From Flavobacterium xueshanense (GTDB lineage Bacteria > Bacteroidota > Bacteroidia > Flavobacteriales > Flavobacteriaceae): 64,000 nt of DNA. The stretch is taken from the NCBI RefSeq assembly GCF_900112975.1, contig NZ_FONQ01000009.1, positions 62,001-126,000 of the forward strand, written 5' to 3'. Shown one piece after another: positions 8,397 to 16,747 of the stretch. The notes below the pieces were generated by a model. That model was given only the letters and a program-made list of their open reading frames with translations, made no database searches and was not told the DNA's origin. The number at the start of each line of letters is the position of its first letter. The first letter of the stretch is position 1. The translations under genes and the position numbers were made by a program.

Positions 8397-9671
8397 TTAG
8401 GCAGTTCCTTTTAGGATTTTATTCCAATAAAGCCAAGGCAGAATTTTAGTTTTAAGAATCCACATGGCCCAATTTGGTTTTGCCTGATTTATGGGAAAAG
8501 TCATTTTCGGCGTATTAGAATAATCAAATTCAGCCAGCATTAATTTTCCGTATTGTGTTGGAATAGGGCAGGCGCTATAGCCGTCATATTGTGCTGTAAC
8601 GGTCTTTTTATCCATAATTGCCAAAAGGTTTTCAACCACAACTGGGGCTTGTTTTCGTATTGCTGCACCTGTTTTACTAGAAGGCGCATTGATACAATCA
8701 CCCAAAGCAAATACATTAGAAAAACGAGTGTGTTGCAGTGTGTTTTTGTTAACTTCTACATATCCCAAAGGATTTTGTGCATCTCTCAATGGACTGTTTT
8801 TTATAAAATCGGGTGCTGATTGCGGTGGAACTGCGTGACACAAATCAAAGTTCAAAGTTACTTTTTTTAATTCTTCCACGCCGTCATTTTCTACAATGCT
8901 GTAATAGCCTACATTTTCAGAAGATAGTTTTTGAGTTAAATTGTCATCAATCTCTTTAGTTTCAAATTCAACTGTTTTGTTTTTGCCATCAATTGCTGTA
9001 ACATTAGCGCCATAATGAACGTGAATATTATATTTGGCAATCACTTTTATTAGTGTCTCTGCATATTCTTTGACAGCAAATATTACGCTTGCTCCAGAAA
9101 TATAATGAACGTCACATTTATCTAAAATTCCTTTTTTGCGCCAGTAATCGCACGCTAAATACATAATTTTGTGTGGTGCTCCTCCGCATTTTATAGGCGT
9201 TGTTGGGTTTGTAAAAACCGCTGTGCCACCCGGAAAATTTTCAATCATTTCCCAAGTGTATGGCGCGTATTGGAAAGAGTAATTACTACTGATGTTATTT
9301 TTTCCTAATGTTTCCTCCAGTCCTTTTATTTTATTCCAATCCAATTGAATCCCTGGGCAAACTACTAAGTAATCGTAAGTGAATATAGCACCCGAAAGGC
9401 ATTTTACTTTGTTTTCATTTGGCATAAATTCGGACACCGCTTCTTTGATCCAGGTAGTGTTTTTTGGAATAACGTCTTTTTCATTTCGAACGGTCTTATT
9501 GATGTCAAAAATTCCAGCACCAACCAGTGTCCATGCGGGTTGATAATAATGTTTTTCAGAGGGGTCAATGATTCCAATGTTTAAATTACTTCTTTTACGA
9601 AGTAACTGTGAGGCTACAGAAAGTCCTGCATTTCCTCCACCTATGACAAGTATTTGATAATGGTTTGGCAT
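8397..9671 (-). CDS. sqr: Sulfide:quinone oxidoreductase, type II
   Basis: 424 residues. The N-terminal FAD-binding motif is GGGNAG (11-16). The two cysteines that form the catalytic disulfide or polysulfide bridge in this type are visible as KCGGAPHK (Cys162) and SACPIPTQYGK (Cys368). A second FAD motif, NVFALGDC, is at about 319-326. The C-terminal segment ending WMLYW-like aromatics fits peripheral membrane attachment. It oxidises sulfide to sulfane sulfur and reduces quinone, feeding persulfide to the CstB-like enzymes nearby. It lies 81 bases downstream of tauE, with its own Crp/Fnr-like site at 9730-9743, and is followed by a strong terminator. Confidence 0.9.
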   Translation of the reverse strand: MPNHYQILVIGGGNAGLSVASQLLRKRSNLNIGIIDPSEKHYYQPAWTLVGAGIFDINKTVRNEKDVIPKNTTWIKEAVSEFMPNENKVKCLSGAIFTYDYLVVCPGIQLDWNKIKGLEETLGKNNISSNYSFQYAPYTWEMIENFPGGTAVFTNPTTPIKCGGAPHKIMYLACDYWRKKGILDKCDVHYISGASVIFAVKEYAETLIKVIAKYNIHVHYGANVTAIDGKNKTVEFETKEIDDNLTQKLSSENVGYYSIVENDGVEELKKVTLNFDLCHAVPPQSAPDFIKNSPLRDAQNPLGYVEVNKNTLQHTRFSNVFALGDCINAPSSKTGAAIRKQAPVVVENLLAIMDKKTVTAQYDGYSACPIPTQYGKLMLAEFDYSNTPKMTFPINQAKPNWAMWILKTKILPWLYWNKILKGTA

Positions 9672-9729
9672 TTTTTGATTTTTAAGATAATAAAACGACC
9701 AATAATATTGAGTATTTCATTCTTATTTA

Positions 9730-9743
9730 GTGACTAATGTCAC
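9730..9743. promoter_or_regulatory. Crp/Fnr-like operator, site 6
   Basis: GTGACTAATGTCAC, a perfect GTGA-N6-TCAC palindrome 59 bases upstream of sqr. Its centre is almost identical to site 1 (GTGACTAATGTTAC). Confidence 0.68.
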
Positions 9744-9752
9744 ACAGGGTTT

Positions 9753-10550
9753 TTATTTCAGAAAAAGTTCTTTAGTTATAATATAAATTCCCATCACTAA
9801 AACAAACCAACCAAAGGCAGGTTTCAGTTTGTTGCCATCAATTTTTTTGGATAATGCTGTACCAATAAAAATTCCAACAATTGCAAATGCTGAAATGGTA
9901 AATAAGAATTGCCAATCGATAACGTTTTCTCCACCTTCTCCAAAAAAACCGATTAAAGATTTGGCAGCAATGATCACTAATGAAGTTCCAACAGCTTCTT
10001 TCATAGGAAGTTTACTCAAAATAACCAAAGCCGGTATAATTAAAAATCCACCGCCAGCTCCCACAAGTCCGGTAATTATTCCAACAAGTGCTCCTTCTAT
10101 AAGTATAAGTGGATAATTGAATTTTTGTTCATGTGGTTCTTCAGAAGCTAGTTTTTTGTCTTTTTTAATCATGCTATAAGAAGCAATAATCATTATTACA
10201 GCGAAAAGTAGCATTAAAAAAAGGTCTTTAGTCAAGATAAAGTTTCCAACAGAAAACAGCTCTTTAGGAATTGCAGGAACTATTACTGCTCTTGTTGTAA
10301 AAACGGCAATAATGGAAGGAATACCAAAAACAATGGCAGTTTTGATGTTTACCAATCCTTTTTTGAAATATCCAACACTACCCACGGCACTTGTTAAACC
10401 AACAATGAATAATGAATAGGCTGTTGCAATCACGGGTTCAACTGCAAATAAATAAACCAATACAGGTACCGTGAGAATACTTCCACCACCTCCAATTAGT
10501 CCTAATGCAACGCCAATAAGTATTGACGCAAAATAACCGAAATATTCCAT
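9753..10550 (-). CDS. TauE/SafE family sulfite/organosulfur exporter
   Basis: 265 residues, about eight hydrophobic segments in two related halves, each beginning with a glycine-rich helix (GVALGLIGGGGSILTVPVL near the N terminus and GIITGLVGAGGGFLIIPAL about 155-173). This is the TauE/SafE (formerly DUF81) signature. Proteins of this family export sulfite or related sulfur anions, and the same family sits in cst-type sulfide operons of other bacteria. Upstream of sqr on the same strand, with a Crp/Fnr-like site 49 bases before the start. Confidence 0.9.
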   Translation of the reverse strand: MEYFGYFASILIGVALGLIGGGGSILTVPVLVYLFAVEPVIATAYSLFIVGLTSAVGSVGYFKKGLVNIKTAIVFGIPSIIAVFTTRAVIVPAIPKELFSVGNFILTKDLFLMLLFAVIMIIASYSMIKKDKKLASEEPHEQKFNYPLILIEGALVGIITGLVGAGGGFLIIPALVILSKLPMKEAVGTSLVIIAAKSLIGFFGEGGENVIDWQFLFTISAFAIVGIFIGTALSKKIDGNKLKPAFGWFVLVMGIYIITKELFLK

Positions 10551-10598
10551 AATTTAAATTTTATGATGCAAATATTGTCAGTTTAAATTTTAGTTACA

Positions 10599-10612
10599 GT
10601 AACATTTATCAC
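10599..10612. promoter_or_regulatory. Crp/Fnr-like operator, site 7
   Basis: GTAACATTTATCAC, an imperfect half-strength match, 49 bases upstream of tauE and followed by ACAGAGG, similar to the ACAGGG after the sqr site. Confidence 0.5.
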
Positions 10613-10919
10613 ACAGAGGATTTTTTTAAAATTTTAATAGGTTTTCGAAACAAGTATAGAAATCCTTTTTATTTCATCTTTTGAGGCAGTAGGCAGTAGG
10701 ATGATGCAGGCCATTAATTTTAGATTTTTTAAGATTATATTTTAAAAGTACGCTAAAATAAAAGTTTTTTTGATTATTTGAGCAATTTGTTTGGTATCAA
10801 ATTCGATGTCTGAAGTTCAACAGTAGAATACTTGCTGGAATTCTAAATTATTTCAGATTGTTTGAAGCAATCTATTTTTTGGTACATAATCATGTTATAA
10901 ATAGAAAGTAGCCTTAAAA

Positions 10920-10937
10920 TTACCGCAATAGCAGTAA
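10920..10937. promoter_or_regulatory. HipB operator candidate O1
   Basis: TTACCGCAATAGCAGTAA, an 18-base near-palindrome. The first of three related copies upstream of hipB; centres are 71 and 72 bases apart. Confidence 0.65.
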
Positions 10938-10990
10938 AATAGCTTTTTGTTTTCCTTATTTAAGTCCACTTATTGTTATTTGTATGATAA

Positions 10991-11008
10991 TTACTGCTAT
11001 AGCGGTAA
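10991..11008. promoter_or_regulatory. HipB operator candidate O2
   Basis: TTACTGCTATAGCGGTAA, the best symmetric copy (TTAC-YGC-TATA-GCR-GTAA). Confidence 0.68.
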
Positions 11009-11062
11009 AAAATAATGATTTTGTTTGAAAACACTTGTATTATAAAGTGTATTTGTTTATTT

Positions 11063-11080
11063 TTACTGTTAAAGCGGTAA
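11063..11080. promoter_or_regulatory. HipB operator candidate O3
   Basis: TTACTGTTAAAGCGGTAA ends two bases before the chosen hipB ATG at 11083, so bound repressor would block initiation directly. This position also argues for the 11083 start. Confidence 0.65.
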
Positions 11081-11082
11081 AA

Positions 11083-11292
11083 ATGAATGATTTTAATTTA
11101 GGTCTCTTCATAAAAGAGCATCGTAAGCAAGCAGGATTGACACAATTAGAACTGGCTAATCTGGCAGGAGTAGGGAAGACTACCATTTTTGATATTGAGA
11201 AAAATAAAGAAACAGTTAGTTGGAATAATCTATTAGCTGTTCTAAAAGTACTAAACATTGAAGTTCAGTTTAAAAGTCCAATCAATAAATAA
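11083..11292 (+). CDS. hipB: HipB-like XRE-family antitoxin/regulator
   Basis: 69 residues made almost wholly of one Cro/CI helix-turn-helix: LGLFIKEHRKQAGLTQ, then LELANLAGVGKTTIFDIE as the HTH. The start at 11083 is preferred to an in-frame ATG at 11035, because the latter lies before operator O3 and adds residues foreign to the family. In HipBA/HipBST systems this protein represses the operon and bridges toxin complexes. It is followed after 2 bases by hipS. Confidence 0.88.
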   Translation: MNDFNLGLFIKEHRKQAGLTQLELANLAGVGKTTIFDIEKNKETVSWNNLLAVLKVLNIEVQFKSPINK

Positions 11293-11294
11293 TT

Positions 11295-11609
11295 ATGAAA
11301 AAAGCAATCATATTTGTTCACGATAAAAGAGCAGGAATACTGAGTGAGAATATTACCGGAGGGTATGAATTTATCTATGATGACAATTATGAGGGCGAAC
11401 TTGTATCATTGACAATGCCATTTAATACTAAAACATACTTATATGCCAAATTCCCCCCTTTTTTTGAAGGATTGTTGCCAGAAGGAATCATGTTGGAAGG
11501 GCTTCTGAAAATCGGTAAAATTGATAAAAATGATTTTTTTGCACAACTTATTGCAACGGGGAATGATTTGGTAGGAGCAGTAACAGTAAAAGAATGGAAA
11601 GATGAATAG
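11295..11609 (+). CDS. hipS: HipS-like protein (stand-alone HipA N-terminal subdomain)
   Basis: 104 residues matching only the N-terminal subdomain of HipA-type proteins: GYEFIYDDNYEGELVSLTMP, then PPFFEGLLPEGIMLEGLL and the closing FAQLIATGNDLVGAVTV. In classical HipA this is fused to the kinase; here it is a separate gene overlapping the kinase gene by 8 bases. In HipBST of enteropathogenic E. coli the equivalent small protein HipS neutralises the kinase, so this is the likely antitoxin. That role is inferred from the architecture. Confidence 0.85.
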   Translation: MKKAIIFVHDKRAGILSENITGGYEFIYDDNYEGELVSLTMPFNTKTYLYAKFPPFFEGLLPEGIMLEGLLKIGKIDKNDFFAQLIATGNDLVGAVTVKEWKDE

Positions 11610-12525
11610 ATGTCCATTAACTTACGAATTATGTGGCACTGAAAAATATAGTGAAAAAGGACTTAGGATGATTGCACCTAAACTTACTACATTACATGAT
11701 TTACCATTTACAGCAGCCGAACAAAGACAAGAGGCGGCAAATCGTGCCAAGAAATTGTCAATTCAAGGAGTTCAACTTAAATTAAGTGCTGTTTTTTCAG
11801 TGGCAAATCAACAATTTGAAATTGTAGATCAGTATGGTAATTATATGATAAAACCTCAAAATGACATCTTTCCTGAATTGCCAGAAAATGAAGATGTAAC
11901 TATGAAGATGGCAAAAGTGTATGGGCTTGATGTGCCTCTTCATGGATTGGTTTATTCAAAAGACGGAAGTCTTTCTTATTTTATCAAACGATTTGACAGA
12001 TACAGTAAGGGAAAAAAATACGCTACGGAAGATTTTGCACAACTGACAGGAAGCTCAAGAGATACCAAGTATGATTATACTATGGAAAAGGTAGTCAAAG
12101 TAATTGACGAGTACTGCACTTTTCCTGCTATAGAGAAAGCAGATTTTTTTAAACGAGTTTTATTCTGTTTTATAACTGGTAATGAAGATATGCATTTAAA
12201 GAACTTTTCGGTAATTACTAAAGCTGGAAAAACAACATTGACTCCAGTTTACGACTTTTTAAATTCTTCCATTTCTATTAAAAATCCGCAGGAAGAATTG
12301 GCGTTATCTCTCAAAGGTAAAAAGAGCAATTTCAAATCAACGGAATTAATTGACTACTACGCAAAAGAACTCTTACAGTTGAATGACAAAACAATTGCCA
12401 TCATTTTATCTGATATGAATAAAAGTCTGTCTAAATGGATTGAACTTGTAGAAGTGTCTTTTTTGTCTGATACTATGAAAGAGAAGTATCTGAAGGTATT
12501 GGATAATAGGATGAAGAGATTTTAA
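11602..12525 (+). CDS. hipT: HipT-like serine/threonine kinase toxin
   Basis: 307 residues, corresponding to HipA without its N-terminal subdomain. Visible kinase features: Gly-rich loop KLSIQGVQLKLS with Ser53, beta-3 Lys84 in YMIKPQ, the LPENE motif near 93-97, catalytic Asp196 and Asn201 in GNEDMHLKN, and metal-binding Asp218 in PVYDFLN. All needed residues are present, so it should be active. HipA/HipT toxins phosphorylate aminoacyl-tRNA synthetases (GltX or TrpS in studied cases); the target here is unknown. The loop reads SIQ rather than SIS, so only the first autophosphorylation serine remains. Third gene of a compact three-gene operon. Confidence 0.88.
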   Translation: MNRCPLTYELCGTEKYSEKGLRMIAPKLTTLHDLPFTAAEQRQEAANRAKKLSIQGVQLKLSAVFSVANQQFEIVDQYGNYMIKPQNDIFPELPENEDVTMKMAKVYGLDVPLHGLVYSKDGSLSYFIKRFDRYSKGKKYATEDFAQLTGSSRDTKYDYTMEKVVKVIDEYCTFPAIEKADFFKRVLFCFITGNEDMHLKNFSVITKAGKTTLTPVYDFLNSSISIKNPQEELALSLKGKKSNFKSTELIDYYAKELLQLNDKTIAIILSDMNKSLSKWIELVEVSFLSDTMKEKYLKVLDNRMKRF

Positions 12526-12568
12526 ATAATTTATAGTTTTACGGTTTTCCGTAAAACTATAAATTATT
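12525..12568 (+). terminator. Hairpin terminator after hipT
   Basis: A perfect 20-base stem (12525-12544 with 12549-12568) closed by TTTT, beginning at the hipT stop codon. No separate T tract, but the stem base is A/T only. Confidence 0.75.
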
Positions 12569-12673
12569 AAGTATCTAAATTTGTTACTAATCAGGAATAT
12601 CTACGTATAAATAATCGTGTTAAAATCATTTATATTTGGTAGGTTTGATAAATACCAAATTGCAATATGCACT

Positions 12674-13209
12674 ATGGCTTTTAGCTGGAATGAAATAAAA
12701 GACCGAGCATTACGATTTTCTAAAGAATGGGAAAATACTACCAATGAAGAAGCAGATGCCAAATGCTTCTTAGATATCTTTTTTGATGTCTTTGGTATTA
12801 GCCTAAAAAAGATGGAAACCTTTGAAAACAAAGTAAAAGAACTATCCCCCAGCTAAATTGGTATATCCAGAGAAGTAACTCGAAAACTTGCAATTTTTCC
12901 TTCTCCGTTTGCAGAAATTAGGCAATCAAAAGATAATTTATTCTAATACCAAGACGCTCATCAGAGAACCAAAAATATATTCCTCTTGGTTATTTTGATA
13001 GCATTAATATTGCAGGAGATACTTGCGCAACTGTTCCAAATGCAACACTTTATCATTTTGTAATTTTACATTCAATAATGCATTTATCATGGATTAAACA
13101 AATATCTGTAAGAATGAAAAGTGATATTTCATATTCTATGGGTATTGTATACAACAATTTTCCTTGGCGTGAAAACCCAACTGAAAAACAACTAAAAAAA
13201 TTTGTCTAA
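12674..13209 (+). pseudogene. MmeI-like type IIG restriction-modification gene, internally deleted
   Basis: 12674-12856 encodes the usual N terminus of MmeI-type enzymes (MAFSWNEIKDRALRFSKEWE, then FFDVFGISLKKMETFENKVKEL) and stops. From about 12865 a second piece gives REVTRKLAIFPSPFAEIRQS, a one-base shift near 12935, then RRSSENQKYIPLGYFDS, PNATLYHF, MKSDISYSMGIVYNNFPW and a natural stop at 13207-13209. This is the C-terminal target-recognition end. The nuclease tail of the N domain, the methyltransferase motifs and the helicase-like spacer (several hundred residues) are missing, so it is dead. It lies directly downstream of the HipBST operon. Confidence 0.78.
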
Positions 13210-13304
13210 TTTTATAATCAGAAATCACCATCAAAATAACTGTCCAGTTTAGTCCGGAATAGGGTGTACACTTTCACCGGAATAAACATCTTGGTTGAGA
13301 AGTA

Positions 13305-13464
13305 CTTTTTCTTGGGTTCATAAAGAGCATATTCAGAAGTATTTAGACGAGTTTAGTTACCGAATTAATAGGTCAATTTACAAGGAAAAAATATTTGACC
13401 TACTTATAAACAGAATGATGAATACTCAAAAGGTTTTATATCGAGATATTATAACAAGTACATA
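13305..13464 (+). pseudogene. IS1595-family transposase, C-terminal scrap
   Basis: In one frame: SWVHKEHIQKYLDEFSYRI, then NRSIYKEKIFDLLINRMMN and a stop at 13464. The pattern HxQxYLDEFxYRxN is the conserved end of IS1595 (ISXO2-like) transposases. The catalytic DDE part is absent and no terminal repeats were found. The bases just before it (about 13240-13290) read like an unrelated IS end but could not be placed. Confidence 0.65.
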
Positions 13465-13658
13465 AGTGCACACCTCAAAAAATAATAATTAAATTTTTGT
13501 TAATACATTGAAATTTAGTAAATTTAAGATGTAAAATGATCTGTATATATGTAGAGGTATTTCATGTCGACGGTAAGCCGAAAATGATTAATAGTAAGGT
13601 TTTCGCTTTGAGTTTGCCTCTTACGTTTTAGTTAACAACTATTTCAAATTATAATCTC

Positions 13659-14507
13659 ATGGCTAAACCAAAGAAATTTCCCGAGCAAATTCAAGATGCG
13701 CCCGGACTGGAGTTTAAAATGCGCCCGCAGCCCGAAATTATAAATACAAATTATAAAGGAAGCGGAAAATTGGAAGGTAAAATTGCTCTGATTACTGGGG
13801 GTGACAGCGGAATAGGCAGAAGTGTTGCCGTTCATTTCGCTAGGGAAGGCGCAAACGTGATCATTATTTACCTTAATGAGGAAATTGATGCGTTGAAAAC
13901 TAAACAACTGGTGGAAAGTGAAAACAGAGCATGTTACCTTATTAAGGGTGATTTGAAACAGGAGAAATTCTGTAAAAGCTGTATTGATAAAAGCATCAAA
14001 AAATTTGGAAGTCTTAATATTATTGTTAATAATGCTGCTTTTCAGATATCTAAAAATAGAATTGAGGAAATTACAAAAAAGCAATTGTCTGAAACCTTTG
14101 AAACTAATATTTATTCCTTTTTCTTTATTGTAAAAGAAGCCATGCCCTATTTAAAAAAAGGGGACAGTATCATAAATACCACTTCTGTAACTGCCTATAG
14201 GGGCAGTGAACATCTTCTAGATTATTCTAGTACCAAAGGAGCAATTGTTACCTTCACACGTTCGCTGGCGACAATGCTTGCTAAAAAAGGAATACGAGTG
14301 AATGGTGTAGCTCCCGGACCTATTTGGACGCCTTTAATCGTTTCCACTTTTAAAAAGACGAGTAATTTTGGTCAGGATACTCCCATGGGAAGAGCAGGAC
14401 AACCTTCAGAGGTGGGCCCAGCTTATGTTTTTTTAGCAAGTGCCGACAGCAGTTATATCACCGGCCAGATTATCCATATTAACGGAGGGGAGATAGTTGG
14501 CGGCTAA
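13659..14507 (+). CDS. SDR-family oxidoreductase
   Basis: 282 residues. The NAD(P) motif is GGDSGIGRS (about 48-56), with NNAAF in the middle, the catalytic Tyr-x3-Lys in YSSTKGA, and the typical PGPIWTP and GQIIHINGG endings of classical SDRs. The N-terminal 40 residues (QIQDAPGLEFKMRP) match the extended YhdF/YghA-like aldehyde or sugar dehydrogenase group, often induced by general stress. The substrate is unknown. A monocistronic gene, with about 200 bases of unassigned sequence between it and the transposase scrap. Confidence 0.88.
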   Translation: MAKPKKFPEQIQDAPGLEFKMRPQPEIINTNYKGSGKLEGKIALITGGDSGIGRSVAVHFAREGANVIIIYLNEEIDALKTKQLVESENRACYLIKGDLKQEKFCKSCIDKSIKKFGSLNIIVNNAAFQISKNRIEEITKKQLSETFETNIYSFFFIVKEAMPYLKKGDSIINTTSVTAYRGSEHLLDYSSTKGAIVTFTRSLATMLAKKGIRVNGVAPGPIWTPLIVSTFKKTSNFGQDTPMGRAGQPSEVGPAYVFLASADSSYITGQIIHINGGEIVGG

Positions 14508-14756
14508 AATTTGGAACAGAATTTACTAAACTATATGTAAAAACGCATGATAGAAAATTATTCTCAATGATTTTACTGTCGGAAATCAAAAAAGATTTTT
14601 TTGACTCATTTGCAGTATAATTTCTAATAAAAAGATTTGCTGTTAACGTAATTCATACATAATGAATAATTATGTACGTAAAGATCGCTATATAGTAAAG
14701 CATTCTATAAAATGATATTAACACCCTAGTTTTCATCTAGATTGTCAACTAAAAAT

Positions 14757-14790
14757 AAAAAATCCTGTAAATCAATGGATTACAGGGTTT
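14757..14790 (-). terminator. Terminator of tmRNA
   Basis: CCTGTAAATC / GATTACAGG stem with one bulged A and a short loop, followed on the minus strand by a T-rich run, just after the tmRNA 3' end. Confidence 0.85.
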
Positions 14791-14794
14791 TTTG

Positions 14795-15188
14795 TGGAGT
14801 CGCCGGGAATCGAACCCGGGTCCAAACAAGCAACTAAAAAGCTTTCTACGCGTTTATTTTCTGATTGATTTTTCGTTAGTGTGCTAGGCCAGAAACAGCC
14901 ACACGCTACTTATCTTCTTAATTTTGAAATCCACCCGAAGCTCATGAAAATCTAGGTCTATTTTTACGGTTCCCCTGAACTGAACGCCACAAACCAAGGC
15001 TTTCAAGGAGAATCCAGCTTTCCTATCTGATAGGAACGTGGCTTAATCGTACTATAATTCGGATTATGCAGCTAAAGCGTAGTTATTTTCGCCGTGTAAA
15101 ATTGTAAGATCTTATATTTACGAGCAAGGTCTCAATGCTCGACGTGCTTACTTATCAATTCGACTTGCTGTCAAAACCAGTCGACCCC
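14795..15188 (-). ncRNA. ssrA: Transfer-messenger RNA
   Basis: Read on the minus strand, the 5' end GGGGTCGACTGG pairs with the 3' end CGACTCC to give the 7-bp acceptor stem, and the T arm GGGTTCGATTCCCGG precedes the 3' end. CCA is not encoded. The tag reading frame GGC GAA AAT AAC TAC GCT TTA GCT GCA TAA encodes GENNYALAA, near 15062-15091. Length is about 394 bases, normal for Bacteroidota. tmRNA with SmpB rescues stalled ribosomes and marks the nascent peptide for proteolysis. Confidence 0.96.
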
Positions 15189-15297
15189 TTTTTCTTATTT
15201 CAAAATTCAAACCTGAATTTTGAGTTTGCAAATGTACACTTTTTATCTGAACTACTATTGCAGAACTGGAAACACTATTTCAAAAATCATTCCTTTT

Positions 15298-16497
15298 TTA
15301 TTGGTCTTTTAATTTGAACGGATAGTCGCCAAATAAAACTGCCAGTTTCCGAACGTCATACGTTTTTCGGGTAAATTTATTAGAAAGTGCAATAATGGTA
15401 ACACCTTCCTTTCTCAAAGTAATATAGGACGACGTATTCCCGTGCCACCAACCGTTGTGAAAATAAAAATTTTGTCCCGTTTCCCAATTGACCATTCGAA
15501 TCCCAAGTCCGTAATTTTTTGTTCCTTTACGTTCATTGCTGTAACCTTTGTATACTTGACTTTGCAGGTCGGCCGTTAAAAAAGTGGAATTGTTTCTGGC
15601 TCTGTCAAATTTCAATAAATCACGCGGTGTAGAGTAGATATTCTTGTCTCCATAAACGGCATCTAAGTAATCTTTTCCTATCTCCACTTTATTTCCTTTA
15701 TAGGAAGTTACTGCCGTATCTTTATCTTTTTCGTAGTCAAAAACATAGGTGTTTTTCATACCAAGTGGCTCGAAAATGATTTGTTTCATGGCATCTTTGT
15801 AAGGAAGCTTTGTGATTTTTTCAATTATTAATGCTAACATGGCATAATTAGTATTGCAGTAACTGAAACGGGTGTCGGTTTTGAATTCTAAACCAATTTC
15901 TTTAGTAGCCATGATCGTCAGGATGTCTTGATTGGCAAGTATGTTGTGCCTATCCCAAATCGTTTTGTCACGATCTGTAAAATAGGCGTAATTACGCATG
16001 CCGCTCCTGTGATTCAATAATGTCCTTATGGTGACATCCGGGTATGGAAACTCTTTCAAGATTGTGTTTACCTTTTGATCCAATTCGATTCGTTTTGCAT
16101 TTACTAATTTTAAAATAGCAGTCGCTGTAATAACCTTACTAACTGATGCAATATGTAAAGGAGTGGATTTAATAATTAATGTTTTATCTCTGAAATTAGC
16201 GTAGCCTTCATATTTTTCATAGATAATTTGGCCGTTTTTAGCAACCAGAAAGCTTCCGTTTGCGCTGTTATTGGGCCAGTTTTTTTTGTAAAAAGAATCT
16301 ATTTCTTGTTTTTTTGAATTGATGTATTCAGCAGTTAGTTTGGGCTCTGGCTTAGTTAACGGCTTCATTTTGGGCAATGTACTCTTTGGGAGTTGGGCAT
16401 CACTTATTTCAACTTTCTTTTTCTCTTTATTACAGGAGCTCAAAACCAAAAAGAGGAGAAATATATGTAGTATCTTTGTTTTTTTTATCAAAATCAT
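15298..16497 (-). CDS. Beta-lactamase-family serine hydrolase, lipoprotein
   Basis: 399 residues from ATG 16497, which gives a lipoprotein signal (FLLFLVLSSC). A longer in-frame start at 16560 would bury this signal. The class-C/AmpH-like fold is shown by the SxxK motif in HIASVSKVITA, the YxN motif in FSYCNTNYAM and a late HNGWWHGNTSS in place of the KTG box. Such proteins are periplasmic D-alanyl peptidases or esterases rather than true beta-lactamases. The substrate is not deducible. It starts 250 bases from the divergent dehydrogenase gene. Confidence 0.85.
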   Translation of the reverse strand: MILIKKTKILHIFLLFLVLSSCNKEKKKVEISDAQLPKSTLPKMKPLTKPEPKLTAEYINSKKQEIDSFYKKNWPNNSANGSFLVAKNGQIIYEKYEGYANFRDKTLIIKSTPLHIASVSKVITATAILKLVNAKRIELDQKVNTILKEFPYPDVTIRTLLNHRSGMRNYAYFTDRDKTIWDRHNILANQDILTIMATKEIGLEFKTDTRFSYCNTNYAMLALIIEKITKLPYKDAMKQIIFEPLGMKNTYVFDYEKDKDTAVTSYKGNKVEIGKDYLDAVYGDKNIYSTPRDLLKFDRARNNSTFLTADLQSQVYKGYSNERKGTKNYGLGIRMVNWETGQNFYFHNGWWHGNTSSYITLRKEGVTIIALSNKFTRKTYDVRKLAVLFGDYPFKLKDQ

Positions 16498-16684
16498 TTC
16501 TGTAGTGCTAGAAAGGCAAATATATAGAATCAATGTCTTTTCAGACGTTGTTTTTTCCAAACCTTAACACTATTTTATCAGTAGGTAGGAAGCACGCTTT
16601 TTGTATTATTTTGTACTTCAGAGAATAGTAGTTTTTTGCCTGCGGTTTTTAATTAAAAAATAAATTCAATTTAGTTTATAATGT

Positions 16685-16692
16685 TATATTTG
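16685..16692 (+). promoter_or_regulatory. Flavobacterial -7 promoter element
   Basis: TATATTTG fits TAnnTTTG and lies 55 bases before the dehydrogenase ATG at 16748. No well-placed TTG box was seen. Confidence 0.45.
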
Positions 16693-16747
16693 TAACAAAT
16701 TGACAATATAAAGTTATAATAAAACAAATCAAAACCCTATCATACCT

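Noticed and set aside
11295..12525. A single hipA gene split by a frameshift
   Set aside because: The two frames overlap by 8 bases with a good ATG, and both products match the separate HipS and HipT size classes with all catalytic residues kept; a designed split is more likely than an accident.
13240..13290. Terminal sequence of a second IS (IS21-like) before the IS1595 scrap
   Set aside because: The sequence looks like an IS end, but no transposase, partner end or target duplication was found.
15135..15317. Short plus-strand open frame over the tmRNA 5' end
   Set aside because: It is antisense to tmRNA structure and has no protein-like features.
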